A DNA stretch of 64,000 nt from Lachnospiraceae bacterium (GTDB taxonomy: Bacteria; Bacillota_A; Clostridia; Lachnospirales; Lachnospiraceae). The stretch covers positions 17,556 to 81,555 of the forward strand of contig QXWX01000018.1 in NCBI GenBank assembly GCA_009911175.1, in the 5' to 3' direction. The notes under the pieces are model-generated. The model made no database searches and had not been told where the DNA came from. It was given only the letters and a program-made list of their open reading frames with translations. The translations under genes and the position numbers were made by a program. Below are positions 8,870-17,274 of the stretch, piece by piece (positions within the stretch are counted from its first letter, which is position 1; every line of letters begins with the position of its first letter).

Positions 8870-9382
8870 ATGGCAGATGAGAAGAAGCCGACAGGCGAGG
8901 AGAAGAACGTAGATTCTTCCAAAGCGGAAGGCGCGGCCAAAAAAGGCAGAGCAAAGAAAACTGCAGGATCAAAAGCTGCGTCCGCAAAGAAAGCAGAAAC
9001 AACAGCCAAAGCGCCTGCCAAGACAGTTCAGAGAGTGAAGCAGGCGGCGCGGCAGGCAGAAGAGGTTATTGTAGAGCAGACAATCCAGAAGGAGGAAAAA
9101 AGAATGTCACAGGAAGCATTAGGAATGGTGGAAACTAGAGGTCTGGTAGCATCAATCGAAGCAGCAGATACCATGCTCAAAGCAGCAAATGTTGTACTGG
9201 TAGGAACAGAGAAGATCGGATCCGGTCTTGTAACCGTTATGGTACGCGGAGACGTAGGTGCTGTTAAATCAGCAGTAGAGTCCGGCGCGGAAGCGGCAGG
9301 AAGACTCGGTGAGTTAGTAGCGACCCACGTGATCCCAAGACCTCACGGCGATGTAGAGAAGATTCTTCCGGCAATCAAATAA
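8870..9382 (+). CDS. BMC-H shell protein with Lys/Ala-rich N-terminal extension and internal start
   Basis: The full frame (170 aa) has about 78 residues very rich in Lys, Ala, Thr and Glu (histone-H1-like patches such as [12 protein letters not shown]), followed by a standard 92-aa BMC domain ([13 protein letters not shown]). The first start at 8870 has AAGGAGG eight bases upstream. A second start ATG at 9104 has its own perfect GGAGG at 9091-9095, so a short shell protein equal to a normal PduA can be made from the same message. This recalls PduB/PduB', which also uses two starts, although the extension is unrelated. The extension may face the lumen or cytosol and bind nucleic acid or cargo; that is inference. 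Confidence 0.88.
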   Translation: MADEKKPTGEEKNVDSSKAEGAAKKGRAKKTAGSKAASAKKAETTAKAPAKTVQRVKQAARQAEEVIVEQTIQKEEKRMSQEALGMVETRGLVASIEAADTMLKAANVVLVGTEKIGSGLVTVMVRGDVGAVKSAVESGAEAAGRLGELVATHVIPRPHGDVEKILPAIK

Positions 9383-9398
9383 GTACGAGCGATGCCAG

Positions 9399-9431
9399 CT
9401 GAGGGGTATTCCGTCAGGATGCGTCCCTCAG
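9399..9431 (+). other. Intercistronic hairpin after the shell genes
   Basis: CTGAGGG (9399-9405) pairs with CCCTCAG (9425-9431) in the 128-bp gap before pduL. There is no following T-run, so it is better read as an mRNA processing or 3'-stabilising stem than as a terminator; it may keep shell-gene message levels above those of the enzymes. Confidence 0.4.
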
Positions 9432-9510
9432 AAGATATGCAGGATTTGCTGCTGCGGATACCGTAAGTGTGAACAGCAATAAATCCTGCATCACCAAGAG
9501 GAGAATTGAT

Positions 9511-10158
9511 ATGGACAATAGTAATGTAGCATTAATTACGAAAATGGTCTTAGAAGCAATCGAAAAGCAGAAAGCTTCGGCGGAAAATGGTTACCTCGTA
9601 CCAGTCGGGGTATCCGCAAGACACATCCATCTGACTCAGGAGCATGTGGAGGCTCTATTCGGGGAAGGTTATCAGCTGACGAAGAAAAAAGAGCTGATGG
9701 GCGGACAGTACGCATCCAACGAGACAGTGACCATTGTCGGCTTAAAGCTTCGTGCCATTGAGAATGTCCGGATCTTAGGACCTGTCAGAAGCAAATCCCA
9801 GGTAGAGGTATCCGCTACAGACGCCATCCGCCTCGGTGTGAAGGCGCCGATCCGGGAATCCGGCAATATCGCCGGCTCCGCGGCAGTTGCGGTTGTGGGG
9901 CCGAAGGGCGTGATCTATCTGAACGAGGGATGTATCATTGCGAAGAGACATATCCACATGGCGCCGAAGGATGCCATGGCAGCCGGAGTACATGACGGCG
10001 ATATTGTTTCCGTAAAAGCAGACAATGAGCGCGGTACCGTATTTAACCATGTGCAGATCCGTGTAGACGACAGCTTTACACTGGAGATGCATATTGATAC
10101 GGACGAGGCAAATGCATCGAAAATTGCGACAGGAGACACGGTGAGGATCATATGCTAA
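9511..10158 (+). CDS. pduL: Phosphate propanoyltransferase PduL
   Basis: A 215-aa PduL-family phosphotransacylase, converting propionyl-CoA and phosphate to propionyl-phosphate and CoA. The zinc-binding signatures are visible as VSARHIHLTQEHV in the first half and AKRHIHMAP in the second. Residues 1-20 (NSNVALITKMVLEAIEKQ) form the encapsulation helix. The start at 9511 follows AGAGGAGA; a frame-compatible upstream codon at 9469 lacks a site. Its end overlaps the EutN-type gene by 7 bp. No propionate kinase is in the window, so the final ATP-yielding step must lie elsewhere. Confidence 0.95.
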   Translation: MDNSNVALITKMVLEAIEKQKASAENGYLVPVGVSARHIHLTQEHVEALFGEGYQLTKKKELMGGQYASNETVTIVGLKLRAIENVRILGPVRSKSQVEVSATDAIRLGVKAPIRESGNIAGSAAVAVVGPKGVIYLNEGCIIAKRHIHMAPKDAMAAGVHDGDIVSVKADNERGTVFNHVQIRVDDSFTLEMHIDTDEANASKIATGDTVRIIC

Positions 10159-10418
10159 TCGGAAAAGTAGTAGGAAGTGTTGTTTCAACACGGAAAAGTG
10201 AAAATTTAGTCGGTAATAAATTCATGATCGTAGATGTTCTGGAGCATATGCAGAACGGCGCAAAACAGCTCATTGCCATTGACAAGATCGGCGCCGGAGT
10301 AGGAGAATACGTACTGGTGGCACAGGGCAGCGCGGCCAGGATCGGAAGCGGCATGCCGGATGCCCCTGTGGATGCGGCGATCGTTGGAATTATTGACGAT
10401 GGAACAGGACTGGAGTAG
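10152..10418 (+). CDS. pduN: BMC-P vertex protein (EutN/CcmL/PduN family)
   Basis: An 88-aa pentameric vertex protein. The N-terminus LIGKVVGSVVSTRKSENLVGNK and the loop VAQGSAAR are diagnostic of the EutN/CcmL fold. Pentamers cap the twelve vertices of the polyhedral shell. It overlaps pduL by 7 bp, so translation is probably coupled; it is followed 9 bp later by the PduS-like gene. Confidence 0.93.
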   Translation: MLIGKVVGSVVSTRKSENLVGNKFMIVDVLEHMQNGAKQLIAIDKIGAGVGEYVLVAQGSAARIGSGMPDAPVDAAIVGIIDDGTGLE

Positions 10419-10427
10419 TGAAAGATT

Positions 10428-11771
10428 ATGGATATGAAAGAATTAAGCATGCTCATGCAGCAAAACGGGATCGTGGGCGCCGGCGGCGCGGGCTTTCCCA
10501 CCTATGCGAAGCTGAATGAGAATGCGGAAACAATTATTCTGAACTGCGCAGAATGTGAACCACTACTGAGATTACATAGACAATTACTCGAAAAATATGC
10601 CCAGGAGATTGTGGATACCTTCCATCTGATCGGAGAGGCGGTGGGGGCCAAAGAGGTCATCATCGGAATCAAGAAAGCATATACCAGGACGATCGAGGCG
10701 CTCAATGCAGTCATCGGCGTTTATCCGGAGGTTCGGTTAGGGCTTCTGGATGAAGTCTATCCTGCCGGTGATGAAGTGGTGCTGATCTACGAGGTGACCG
10801 GAAAAGTCGTAAGGCCGGGCGGGCTTCCCATCGAATGCGGCGTCGCCGTGTTCAACGTGGAGACGGTCTACAATGTATACAGGGCCATGAACCAGCAGAC
10901 CCCGGTGATGGATAAGCTGGTGTCCGTGGTGGCGGAAGTAGAGCATCCAATGACCGTGCGCGTGCCGATTGGTACAAGCATTGAGGAGACGGTGCGCCTT
11001 GCAGGAGGAGTGACCACACCCAATCCGGTGTATTTTATCGGCGGACCGATGATGGGATTTATCGGAAGCGGTTCCCAGCCGGTAACCAAGACGACCAATG
11101 CGGTGTTGGTGCTTCCGGAATCCCACTATATCATCCAGAGGAAACGGCAGAAGGTTTCTATAGACCTGAAACGGGCGGCGGCATGCTGCTGCCAGTGCAG
11201 TATGTGTACGGACCTGTGTCCGAGAAACCGTCTGGGCCATCCGATCGAGCCCCACCTGTTCATGCGTGCGGCGACCTGTAAGGATGTGCAGAAGCCGGAT
11301 ATCTTTGTCAACACGTTTTTCTGCAGTTCCTGCGGATTGTGTGAGATGTATTCCTGTTTCCAGGGACTCTCACCGCGAACACTGATGGCAGAGTACAAGG
11401 CAGGCTTAAGAAGCCATGGCCTGAAGCCGCCTGCAGTCGTACCCGAGCCGGTAGGGGAAGAGAGGGAATACCGCAAGGTTCCGATGGAACGTCTCATGGC
11501 AAGACTGGATCTGGCGAAGTACAACAGGGAAGCGCCGCTGGATGAATCGGCGGTACCGGTTCGCAGGGTAAAGATCATGCTCAGCCAGCATATTGGCGCG
11601 CCGGCTTCCCCAATTGTAAAGCAGGGGGATACCGTTGCCGCGGGACAGATGATCGCGGAACCGGCCAAGGGCTTAAGCGTGGGCATCCATGCCTCTATTG
11701 ACGGTGTGGTGAAAGAAGTAAGTGAGAAATATGTGATCATTGAGACGCAGGAAGGACGTGCAGGGAAATGA
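10428..11771 (+). CDS. pduS: PduS-like RnfC-family electron-transfer flavoprotein
   Basis: A 447-aa protein with an RnfC/Nqo1-type NADH/FMN-binding front half (GAGGAGFPTYAKL, glycine-rich loop; NCAECEPLL) and two ferredoxin-like cysteine clusters (CCQCSMCTDLCP near residue 253 and CSSCGLCEMYSC near residue 300), then a sandwich/lipoyl-like C-terminus. In cobalamin Pdu systems PduS reduces the corrinoid; here there is no B12 enzyme. It more plausibly supplies low-potential electrons to the radical-SAM activase, or shuttles electrons across the shell through PduT. The 4-bp ATGA overlap with pduT supports that partnership. Confidence 0.92.
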   Translation: MDMKELSMLMQQNGIVGAGGAGFPTYAKLNENAETIILNCAECEPLLRLHRQLLEKYAQEIVDTFHLIGEAVGAKEVIIGIKKAYTRTIEALNAVIGVYPEVRLGLLDEVYPAGDEVVLIYEVTGKVVRPGGLPIECGVAVFNVETVYNVYRAMNQQTPVMDKLVSVVAEVEHPMTVRVPIGTSIEETVRLAGGVTTPNPVYFIGGPMMGFIGSGSQPVTKTTNAVLVLPESHYIIQRKRQKVSIDLKRAAACCCQCSMCTDLCPRNRLGHPIEPHLFMRAATCKDVQKPDIFVNTFFCSSCGLCEMYSCFQGLSPRTLMAEYKAGLRSHGLKPPAVVPEPVGEEREYRKVPMERLMARLDLAKYNREAPLDESAVPVRRVKIMLSQHIGAPASPIVKQGDTVAAGQMIAEPAKGLSVGIHASIDGVVKEVSEKYVIIETQEGRAGK

Positions 11772-12316
11772 GTAAGGCAATTGGAATGGTAGAATATAAG
11801 ACTGTTTCAGCAGGTGTCGTGGCGGCAGACGCCATGGTGAAGACCTCTGAAGTCAGTATCATCGAAGCACAGACCGTATGTCCGGGAAAGTATATCGTCA
11901 TCATTTCAGGAGATCTGAGCGCAGTCAATGCAGCCGTGGAAGCGGCAAAAACATTGCATGGAATGCATCTGATCAACAGTTTTGTACTCGGCAACCCGCA
12001 CGAATCCATTTTCCCGGCTATCTACGGGGCAGCCGAGATAGAAGCGGTTTCGGCCCTGGGAATCATGGAGACATACGATGCGACTTCGATCATAGTGGCG
12101 GCAGATGAAGCGGCAAAGACAGCGATTGTGGATCTTGTGGAGCTTCGGATCGCAAGAGGAATGTGCGGAAAATCCTACCTGATGCTGACCGGGGAGGTGG
12201 CAGCCGTAGAGGCGGCCATCGAACGGGCAAGATCAGTGACTGCAAAGGACGGGATGTTCCTGGATTCCTCCGTGATCGCACATCCGGACGCACAGATCAG
12301 GAATGCGATACTATAA
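11768..12316 (+). CDS. pduT: Tandem-BMC (BMC-T) shell protein, PduT type
   Basis: A 182-aa protein with two fused BMC domains that forms trimeric pseudohexamers. Cys38 in QTVCPGK matches the pore cysteine through which PduT trimers hold a 4Fe-4S cluster, suggesting electron flow across the shell from the adjacent PduS. The second domain starts near residue 96 (ALGIMETYDATSIIVAADEAAK). It begins within the pduS stop codon. Confidence 0.93.
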   Translation: MSKAIGMVEYKTVSAGVVAADAMVKTSEVSIIEAQTVCPGKYIVIISGDLSAVNAAVEAAKTLHGMHLINSFVLGNPHESIFPAIYGAAEIEAVSALGIMETYDATSIIVAADEAAKTAIVDLVELRIARGMCGKSYLMLTGEVAAVEAAIERARSVTAKDGMFLDSSVIAHPDAQIRNAIL

Positions 12317-12335
12317 ACAGTTGGGAGGCGGTACG

Positions 12336-13100
12336 ATGCTTGCGATTGAGAGACGGAATGAGATACTGGAAAAGCTACAGGCAGAACGCCGCGTGGTAGT
12401 GAGTGAATTGAGCCAGTTCTACAAGGTGTCGGAGGAGACGATACGGCGTGACCTGGAGAAGCTTGTCAATGACGGATATGCGATTAAGAGCTACGGCGGC
12501 GCGGTGATCAATGAAAACACCAATATTGATCTGCCTTTTAAGGTCCGGAAGAACCATAACGTGATCGGCAAGCAGCGCATCGCCGGGCTGTTTAACAAGA
12601 TGGTGAAGGACGGCGACAGCATCATGCTGGACGCCAGTTCCACCGCCGTCTATGTCGTGAAAGCATTGAAGGATAAAAAGAATCTGACGGTGATCACCAA
12701 TTCAGTGGAGATCATCATAGAACTGCTGGATGTGCCGGACTGGAAGATCCTTTCCACCGGAGGCGTGTCCAGGGAAGGGTCATTCGCCCTGGTAGGCCCC
12801 CAGACGGACCGGATGCTGAGGTCGTACCATGTGGACAAGGCAGTGATCTCCTGCAAGGGGATCGACCTGCAGGCTGGGATCACGGATTCCGACGAGCTTC
12901 ATGCGGACAACAAAAGAACCATGCTGGAATCCGCCAGAGAAAAGATCCTGGTGGTGGACGGCAGCAAATTCGGAAAGGTGGCATTCAACACCATTGCCGG
13001 GCTGGGTGAGATTACATCCGTCGTCACAGACGAAAAGCCCGACGAGCAGTGGCTGCAGGCGATGGAGGCTGCAGGGACAGAATGCATCTATCCGGAGTAA
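12336..13100 (+). CDS. DeoR-family transcriptional regulator
   Basis: A 254-aa DeoR/GlpR-type repressor. It has an N-terminal winged helix-turn-helix (RRNEILEKLQAERRVVVSELSQ; SEETIRRDLEKL) and a C-terminal sugar-phosphate-binding domain (DASSTAVYVVKAL, TGGVSREGSFALVGP, VVDGSKFGKVAF). In fucose/rhamnose loci such regulators respond to the sugar phosphate; it probably controls this operon, though it is transcribed with it. The ATG at 12336 follows GGGAGGCGG; an earlier in-frame start at 12303 overlaps pduT and lacks a site. Confidence 0.9.
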   Translation: MLAIERRNEILEKLQAERRVVVSELSQFYKVSEETIRRDLEKLVNDGYAIKSYGGAVINENTNIDLPFKVRKNHNVIGKQRIAGLFNKMVKDGDSIMLDASSTAVYVVKALKDKKNLTVITNSVEIIIELLDVPDWKILSTGGVSREGSFALVGPQTDRMLRSYHVDKAVISCKGIDLQAGITDSDELHADNKRTMLESAREKILVVDGSKFGKVAFNTIAGLGEITSVVTDEKPDEQWLQAMEAAGTECIYPE

Positions 13101-13126
13101 ATAATGCGACAGGATGATTCGGTCAA

Positions 13127-14272
13127 ATGAAAAGTTTTGATATAAAGACAAAGATATATTTTGGCGACCAGGCGCTGGACAGGCTCTCGGAAATTCCCTA
13201 CCAGCGGGTGCTGGTCATCACGGACCCGTTCATGGCTCAGAGCAGTATGATCAATCTGGTAACCGATCCTCTGAAAAAGGGCCGCAAGGAATTTGAGATT
13301 TTCCAGGATGTGGTTCCGGACCCGCCCATCGAAAAGATTTCCGAAGGCGTGAAAAAAATGCTGGAGTACAGGCCCGATGTGATTGTGGCGGTGGGCGGCG
13401 GCTCTGCCATTGACTCCTCCAAGTCTATCCGGGAATTTGCGCTGAGGGTTGACCGCTATGGGGAGGTTGGGCTGATCGCAATCCCAACGACCAGCGGGAC
13501 GGGCTCGGAAGTGACTTCCTTTGCGGTGGTTTCAGATCCGAAAGAACAGAGAAAGTATCCGCTGGTATCCCGGGATATGACGCCGGATGAGGCGATTCTG
13601 GACGCGGAGCTGGTGAAAAGCGTGCCGCCTGCGGTGACGGCAGATACGGGAATGGATGTATTTACCCATGCGCTGGAAGCCTGCGTGAGTACGAACCGGA
13701 ACGATTTTTCCACGGCTCTGGCGGAAAAATCCATCGAGATCTGCGGCGTGTTCCTGCTTCGGGCATACTTAGACGGCAGCGATACCCACGCCAGACAGAA
13801 GATGCACTCGGCTTCCTGCCTGGCAGGTCTGGCATTTAACTCCGCATCATTGGGGCTGAACCACGGGATGGCGCACCAACTGGGCGCAACCTTCCATATC
13901 CCCCACGGGCGGGCCAATGCCATGCTGCTTCCGCATATCATTGAGTTTAACAGTGATATCAATAAGCACAGCAAAAGTCAGACGGACTATCTGCCTGCGG
14001 TAAAGCGTTATTCCACCGTGGCGCAGATTCTGGGCCTGAGCAGCTATAATAAAATCATGACCGTGCGCTCCCTGGTGAACTGGGTGCAGTTCATGATGAA
14101 GGAAATGGATATCCCGCTGTCCATCTCCCAGATGGAGAAGATATCCAAAGAAGAATATTTTGCCGCCATCGACCGTATGGCAGATGCCGCGCTGGCTGAC
14201 GGCTGTACCGCCACCAACCCGCGGGTGCCGAGCAAGGCGGATATTATGAAAATTTATGAAGCATTGTGGTGA
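13127..14272 (+). CDS. pduQ: Iron-containing alcohol dehydrogenase (PduQ-like, 1-propanol dehydrogenase)
   Basis: A 381-aa group III alcohol dehydrogenase. NAD-binding GGGSAIDSSK stands near residue 88; iron-ligand histidines lie in the GLNHGMAHQLGATFHIPHGRAN region. It would reduce propanal to 1-propanol and so regenerate NAD+ for PduP. No clear encapsulation helix is present at the N-terminus, so it may bind through another partner (PduQ is thought to bind PduP) or be cytosolic. It is the last gene before two stem-loop terminators. Confidence 0.9.
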   Translation: MKSFDIKTKIYFGDQALDRLSEIPYQRVLVITDPFMAQSSMINLVTDPLKKGRKEFEIFQDVVPDPPIEKISEGVKKMLEYRPDVIVAVGGGSAIDSSKSIREFALRVDRYGEVGLIAIPTTSGTGSEVTSFAVVSDPKEQRKYPLVSRDMTPDEAILDAELVKSVPPAVTADTGMDVFTHALEACVSTNRNDFSTALAEKSIEICGVFLLRAYLDGSDTHARQKMHSASCLAGLAFNSASLGLNHGMAHQLGATFHIPHGRANAMLLPHIIEFNSDINKHSKSQTDYLPAVKRYSTVAQILGLSSYNKIMTVRSLVNWVQFMMKEMDIPLSISQMEKISKEEYFAAIDRMADAALADGCTATNPRVPSKADIMKIYEALW

Positions 14273-14277
14273 AGCTT

Positions 14278-14327
14278 AGCTGCAATCGTGTCTGTTTCGT
14301 ATGTGAGCAGACGCGGCTGCAGCTTTT
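14278..14327 (+). terminator. Terminator of the microcompartment operon
   Basis: AGCTGCA (14278-14284) pairs with TGCAGCT (14318-14324), and GTCTG with CAGAC inside it, followed by TTTT. It lies 5 bp after the pduQ stop codon. Confidence 0.75.
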
Positions 14328-14415
14328 AAAATATGTCCGAAATATTTACATCCCTATGGTGTGAGCAAACTTTTAAATGACTGTGTGGAATTAGAACAGC
14401 AAGAATATGGTATTG

Positions 14416-14454
14416 AAAGCCGCAGATTTCTGATGAAAGAGGTCTGCGGCTTTT
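14416..14454 (+). terminator. Second stem-loop terminator
   Basis: AAAGCCGCAGA (14416-14426) pairs perfectly with TCTGCGGCTTT (14443-14453), followed by TT. It isolates the microcompartment operon from the next transcription unit. Confidence 0.7.
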
Positions 14455-14471
14455 ATGTATAGAAAATTCTA

Positions 14472-14510
14472 TTGACATATAAGTGTATATAGTGCATAGT
14501 GTGTATATAG
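14472..14510 (+). promoter_or_regulatory. Promoter and repeat operator of the GntR-ABC operon
   Basis: TTGACA (14472-14477), a 17-bp spacer and CATAGT (14495-14500) form a sigma-A promoter. The decamer GTGTATATAG occurs at 14483-14492 and again at 14501-14510, one copy in the spacer and one just after the -10. This suits autoregulation by the GntR/YtrA-type repressor encoded next. Confidence 0.65.
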
Positions 14511-14541
14511 ATACATCACATTAAAAGAGGAGACAGGACCA

Positions 14542-14916
14542 TTGAAAATATTAATCTCGAACACTTCTGACATCCCATTGTATCAACAGATCAAAGACCA
14601 GATTAAGGATGCTATCCTGAAAGAAGAGTTGGTTGAAAATGATCCGCTTCCCTCGATCCGTGCATTTGCCAATGATTTGAAAGTCAGTGTCCTGACGATA
14701 AGACGGGTCTATGAAGAACTGGAACAAGAAGGGTTTGTGATAAGCCAGGTTGGTATCGGGACCTTTGTATCTGCAAGTAATATTGAACTGCTCAGAGATT
14801 CCAGACGCCGCCTTGTAGAGCAGAAAATGCAGGACATGATACAGACCGCAAAAGCACTGGATATCACTAAGGAAGAACTGAATGCAATGATGGATATTCT
14901 TTATGAGGAGGTATGA
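14542..14916 (+). CDS. GntR-family regulator, YtrA subfamily
   Basis: A 124-aa short GntR protein: winged helix (IPLYQQIKDQIKDAILKEEL, LPSIRAFANDLKVSVLTIRR, GTFVS) plus a small C-terminal helix pair, the YtrA layout that accompanies ABC exporters. The start is a TTG at 14542 with GAGGAG 9-14 bases upstream. It overlaps no gene but ends 5 bp before the ABC ATPase start, so it represses its own exporter operon by family analogy. That operon is now broken by the mobile element. Confidence 0.88.
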   Translation: MKILISNTSDIPLYQQIKDQIKDAILKEELVENDPLPSIRAFANDLKVSVLTIRRVYEELEQEGFVISQVGIGTFVSASNIELLRDSRRRLVEQKMQDMIQTAKALDITKEELNAMMDILYEEV

Positions 14917-14920
14917 CTAC

Positions 14921-15415
14921 ATGGCATCAATTTTAGAGGTTTCCGGATTGAGAAAGAGTTACGGCAATTTTGAACTGAAAGATATCAGTTTTACGATTCA
15001 GGAGGACTGTATCACAGGCTTTATAGGCGCAAACGGCGCGGGAAAAAGCACAACCATTTATTCTCTGCTGAATCTGGTCCGCAGAGAGGCAGGAACGATC
15101 ACATTTCGCGGAAAAGATATTTCTGCAGACGAAAGACTGTTCAAGGATAAAATCGGTGTTGTTTTTGACAGCAGCAGCTTTTATGATGAACTGACGATTC
15201 AGGAGATGACCTCATTGATTGCGCCCTCATATTCTGAGTGGAATCAGCGTGCGTATCAAGAGTATTTAGATATGTTTTCTCTGCAGAAGGAACATATCAT
15301 AGGAATGCTGTCAAAAGGCATGAAAATGAAATACGCTCTTGCACTTGCTCTGTCGCACAACGCAGAGCTGCTGATTATGGATGTAAACTGGACTATGGTT
15401 TTTGACTGTATATAG
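14921..15415 (+). pseudogene. ABC transporter ATPase, 5' half (interrupted)
   Basis: This encodes the first 154 residues of an ATPase with Walker A IGANGAGKST, the signature region LSKGMKMKYALALALS and the start of Walker B (LLIMD). At 15383 the homology stops; ten foreign codons follow to a stop. The missing part (EPTSGLDP onward) is found at 32684-33066. Joining 14921-15383 to 32684-33066 gives 846 bp, exactly 282 codons, so the gene was intact before the insertion. A truncated ATPase lacking the Walker B glutamate would be inactive. Confidence 0.93.
15373..15383 (+). repeat. Left junction copy of the 11-bp direct repeat
   Basis: GATTATGGATG, part of the Walker B codons of the interrupted ATPase, repeated at 32673-32683. 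The base context here is GATGTA, which resembles the core hexanucleotide I recall for Tn554 attachment; that comparison is from memory. Confidence 0.85.
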
Positions 15416-15433
15416 CGTATATTGTGTTTAAAA

Positions 15434-15515
15434 TAATGGAATATAGCTACAGAATACACAAAGCATGGGGAAAAATGTGTATGAAGTAGAGGGAATGGCA
15501 GAGAGGAATAATGGT
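15434..15515 (+). repeat. Imperfect dispersed repeat, copy A
   Basis: This shares a 28-base exact block (GGGAAAAATG through AGTAGAGGGAA) plus flanking similarity (ATGGAATATAGCTAC and GGCAGAGAGGA) with 26660-26755, in the same orientation. The two copies bracket the cargo region of the element. Function unknown; it could be a relic of a shared insertion sequence end or promoter region. Confidence 0.7.
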
Positions 15516-15728
15516 ATCTTGAAAAGTAAAGGTGGGGAAATTGAGTGTCAGCCAAAGTGTTTACATAAGGTGTTGTGCGAGAGAGCAGTGCATTAGAAGC
15601 TTTGAAGGGGATTGCCGTTTTCACAGTAGTACAACGAATATTAAGTTCCCGATTTTTCAGAGTCCCTGAAGACACTGATTTATCGGGCTTTGCTTATAAT
15701 GAAAATAGCAAAGACTTAATTTAACTCG

Positions 15729-16199
15729 TTGTATGACCTGTACCGACAGTTTGTCCCTGATTCTGTTTCACAAAGGCGAAATGTGAATACTGCAAAAATG
15801 TCCGACTCTGAAATTATTACTCTGAGTATCTGTGGCGAGTTGATTGGCATAGATTCTGAAAATGCCTGGTATTCTTTTGTAAAACGTAATTACCAGCATC
15901 TTTTTCCCCGGCTTTGCTCCCGTACCCGGTTTAACCGAACCAGGAGGGCACTTTTGCAGGTAACGGAACTGCTTCGGCAGAAACTGTCTCATTCCTTTCT
16001 CATGCCAGCTAGCCGTTATTTTGTTATTGACAGCTTCCCCCTTTCGGTCTGCAAGTTTGGGTGCGCACGTTACTGTTGTTCCTTCCGTGAAGACGGGGCA
16101 AATTACGGAAGATGTCCTTCTAAAAAAGAAACTTATTTTGGCTTCAAGATTCATGCCATAATTACTTTAAAAGGCTATATCACAGCATTTGTCGGTTGA
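15729..16199 (+). pseudogene. IS982-family transposase, C-terminally truncated
   Basis: About 156 residues of an IS982-type DDE transposase: KMSDSEIITLSICGEL, the segment RYFVIDSFPLSVC with the first catalytic Asp, and ETYFGFKIHAIITLKGYITAF. Homology ends there, before the later acidic residues. The frame opens with TTG and has no good ribosome site. A relic only. Confidence 0.75.
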
Positions 16200-16657
16200 G
16201 ACAATATGTCTTTCTCTTTCCTGTTTGAGTTCCGTTGCATTTTGATATAACCCATACTGAAAGTACCAGCCAAATTTTCTGCTCCCATTTTTTGATGTGC
16301 AGGATTCAACTTCCTTTAAGGACGGGAGTGCGGTAAGGAACTGGTTCCAGCAGGTGGCAACATGGCTATTATGCAGTCTCACTTGCGAAGCAATCATCTG
16401 GTTGGAAATCTCTTAGGATGCCAGAAGGATGATCGTGGTTCTCTTTATCAGGCTTGCTAGAAGGGGGCAACTTAAAAAAGGCAGATAAGAACGCCATTAT
16501 CGCATCGGATAAAACAGGAATTGCATTAATTGTTTTCCTGTGTATAATATAACCATTTTATCCACTTGTAATAAAAATATTATGTACCAAAAAGAAAAAG
16601 TATTAGTGCGAATTATTTTTAAGGCTGTAAATACAAAGTTATATTTATAGTATTTTC
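16200..16657. other. Gene-free scar between IS982 relic and LytTR gene
   Basis: There is no supportable gene. Short reverse-strand coding-like fragments (for example 16167-16397) look like debris of an unidentified mobile gene. The right part (16500-16657) is AT-rich and featureless. Confidence 0.4.
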
Positions 16658-17095
16658 TTATTTAAAGGAAAATGCCATAATTACTATAGGTGCGTATTTT
16701 CTACTCATGTGAATTTTCATATTATTAGTTAATATAATATCATTATAACATATTGTTCGGATTTTTCTTAATGATACAATACAGTTCTGTGTACATTTAA
16801 TAAAACCATAAGAAGATAGTAATTTTAATTCGCTATTTAAAGTTCCATATTTATGAAATATACCATCTTGAGAGTAAATTGTAATTTGATGTTCATGTAT
16901 TTCCATGTAGTATATATCAAATATTCGGATTTTAGAGATAGATGATCTGGTTTTGCAAATATACTCTTGCTGAGTATCTCTATAAAGTTGTAATGCTTGT
17001 TTTAAGCCTAAAATTCCATATTGCTCTAAAAAGCCATCAAGGTTATTTTTGAATTCATTGTCTATTTGATATTTAGTTGACAAAGATATTTCCAT
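16658..17095 (-). CDS. LytTR-domain DNA-binding protein
   Basis: A 145-aa reverse-strand protein. The C-terminal two thirds (from ICKTRSSISKIRIFDIYYME to the end) fit a LytTR DNA-binding domain, including the FIKCTQNCIVSLRKI and NMKIHMSRKYAP segments. The N-terminal 40 residues are a short helical part, not a receiver domain, so it is a stand-alone LytTR regulator like those that control competence or bacteriocin genes. ATG at 17095 is preferred (AGGAG 9 bases upstream) over TTG at 17101. It diverges from the cassette that begins at 17896 and may regulate it. AT-rich like the cassette. Confidence 0.7.
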   Translation of the reverse strand: MEISLSTKYQIDNEFKNNLDGFLEQYGILGLKQALQLYRDTQQEYICKTRSSISKIRIFDIYYMEIHEHQITIYSQDGIFHKYGTLNSELKLLSSYGFIKCTQNCIVSLRKIRTICYNDIILTNNMKIHMSRKYAPIVIMAFSFK

Positions 17096-17274
17096 TTTCA
17101 ATTTCTCCTATCTTTTGCAGTTCACTTCATTATATAAGACAATCTATTGGCAAAAAAATGACGCATATTAAAAAAAAAAAAAAAATTTTTCTGGATATGA
17201 TGTTTGGAAGGCATTATATGATGTTTATGCATTGTTAAAATTGGGAAAAAATGTATAATATTTAAAGGGAATAA

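Noticed and set aside
14330..14415. Coding-like stretch between the two terminators
   Set aside because: It can be read as about 40 residues, but it starts within one terminator and ends in the next and lacks a start signal.
17168..17186. Homopolymeric A-tract as a possible frameshift or regulatory site
   Set aside because: It lies between genes; no coding frame crosses it and no pairing partner forms a terminator with it in a useful orientation.
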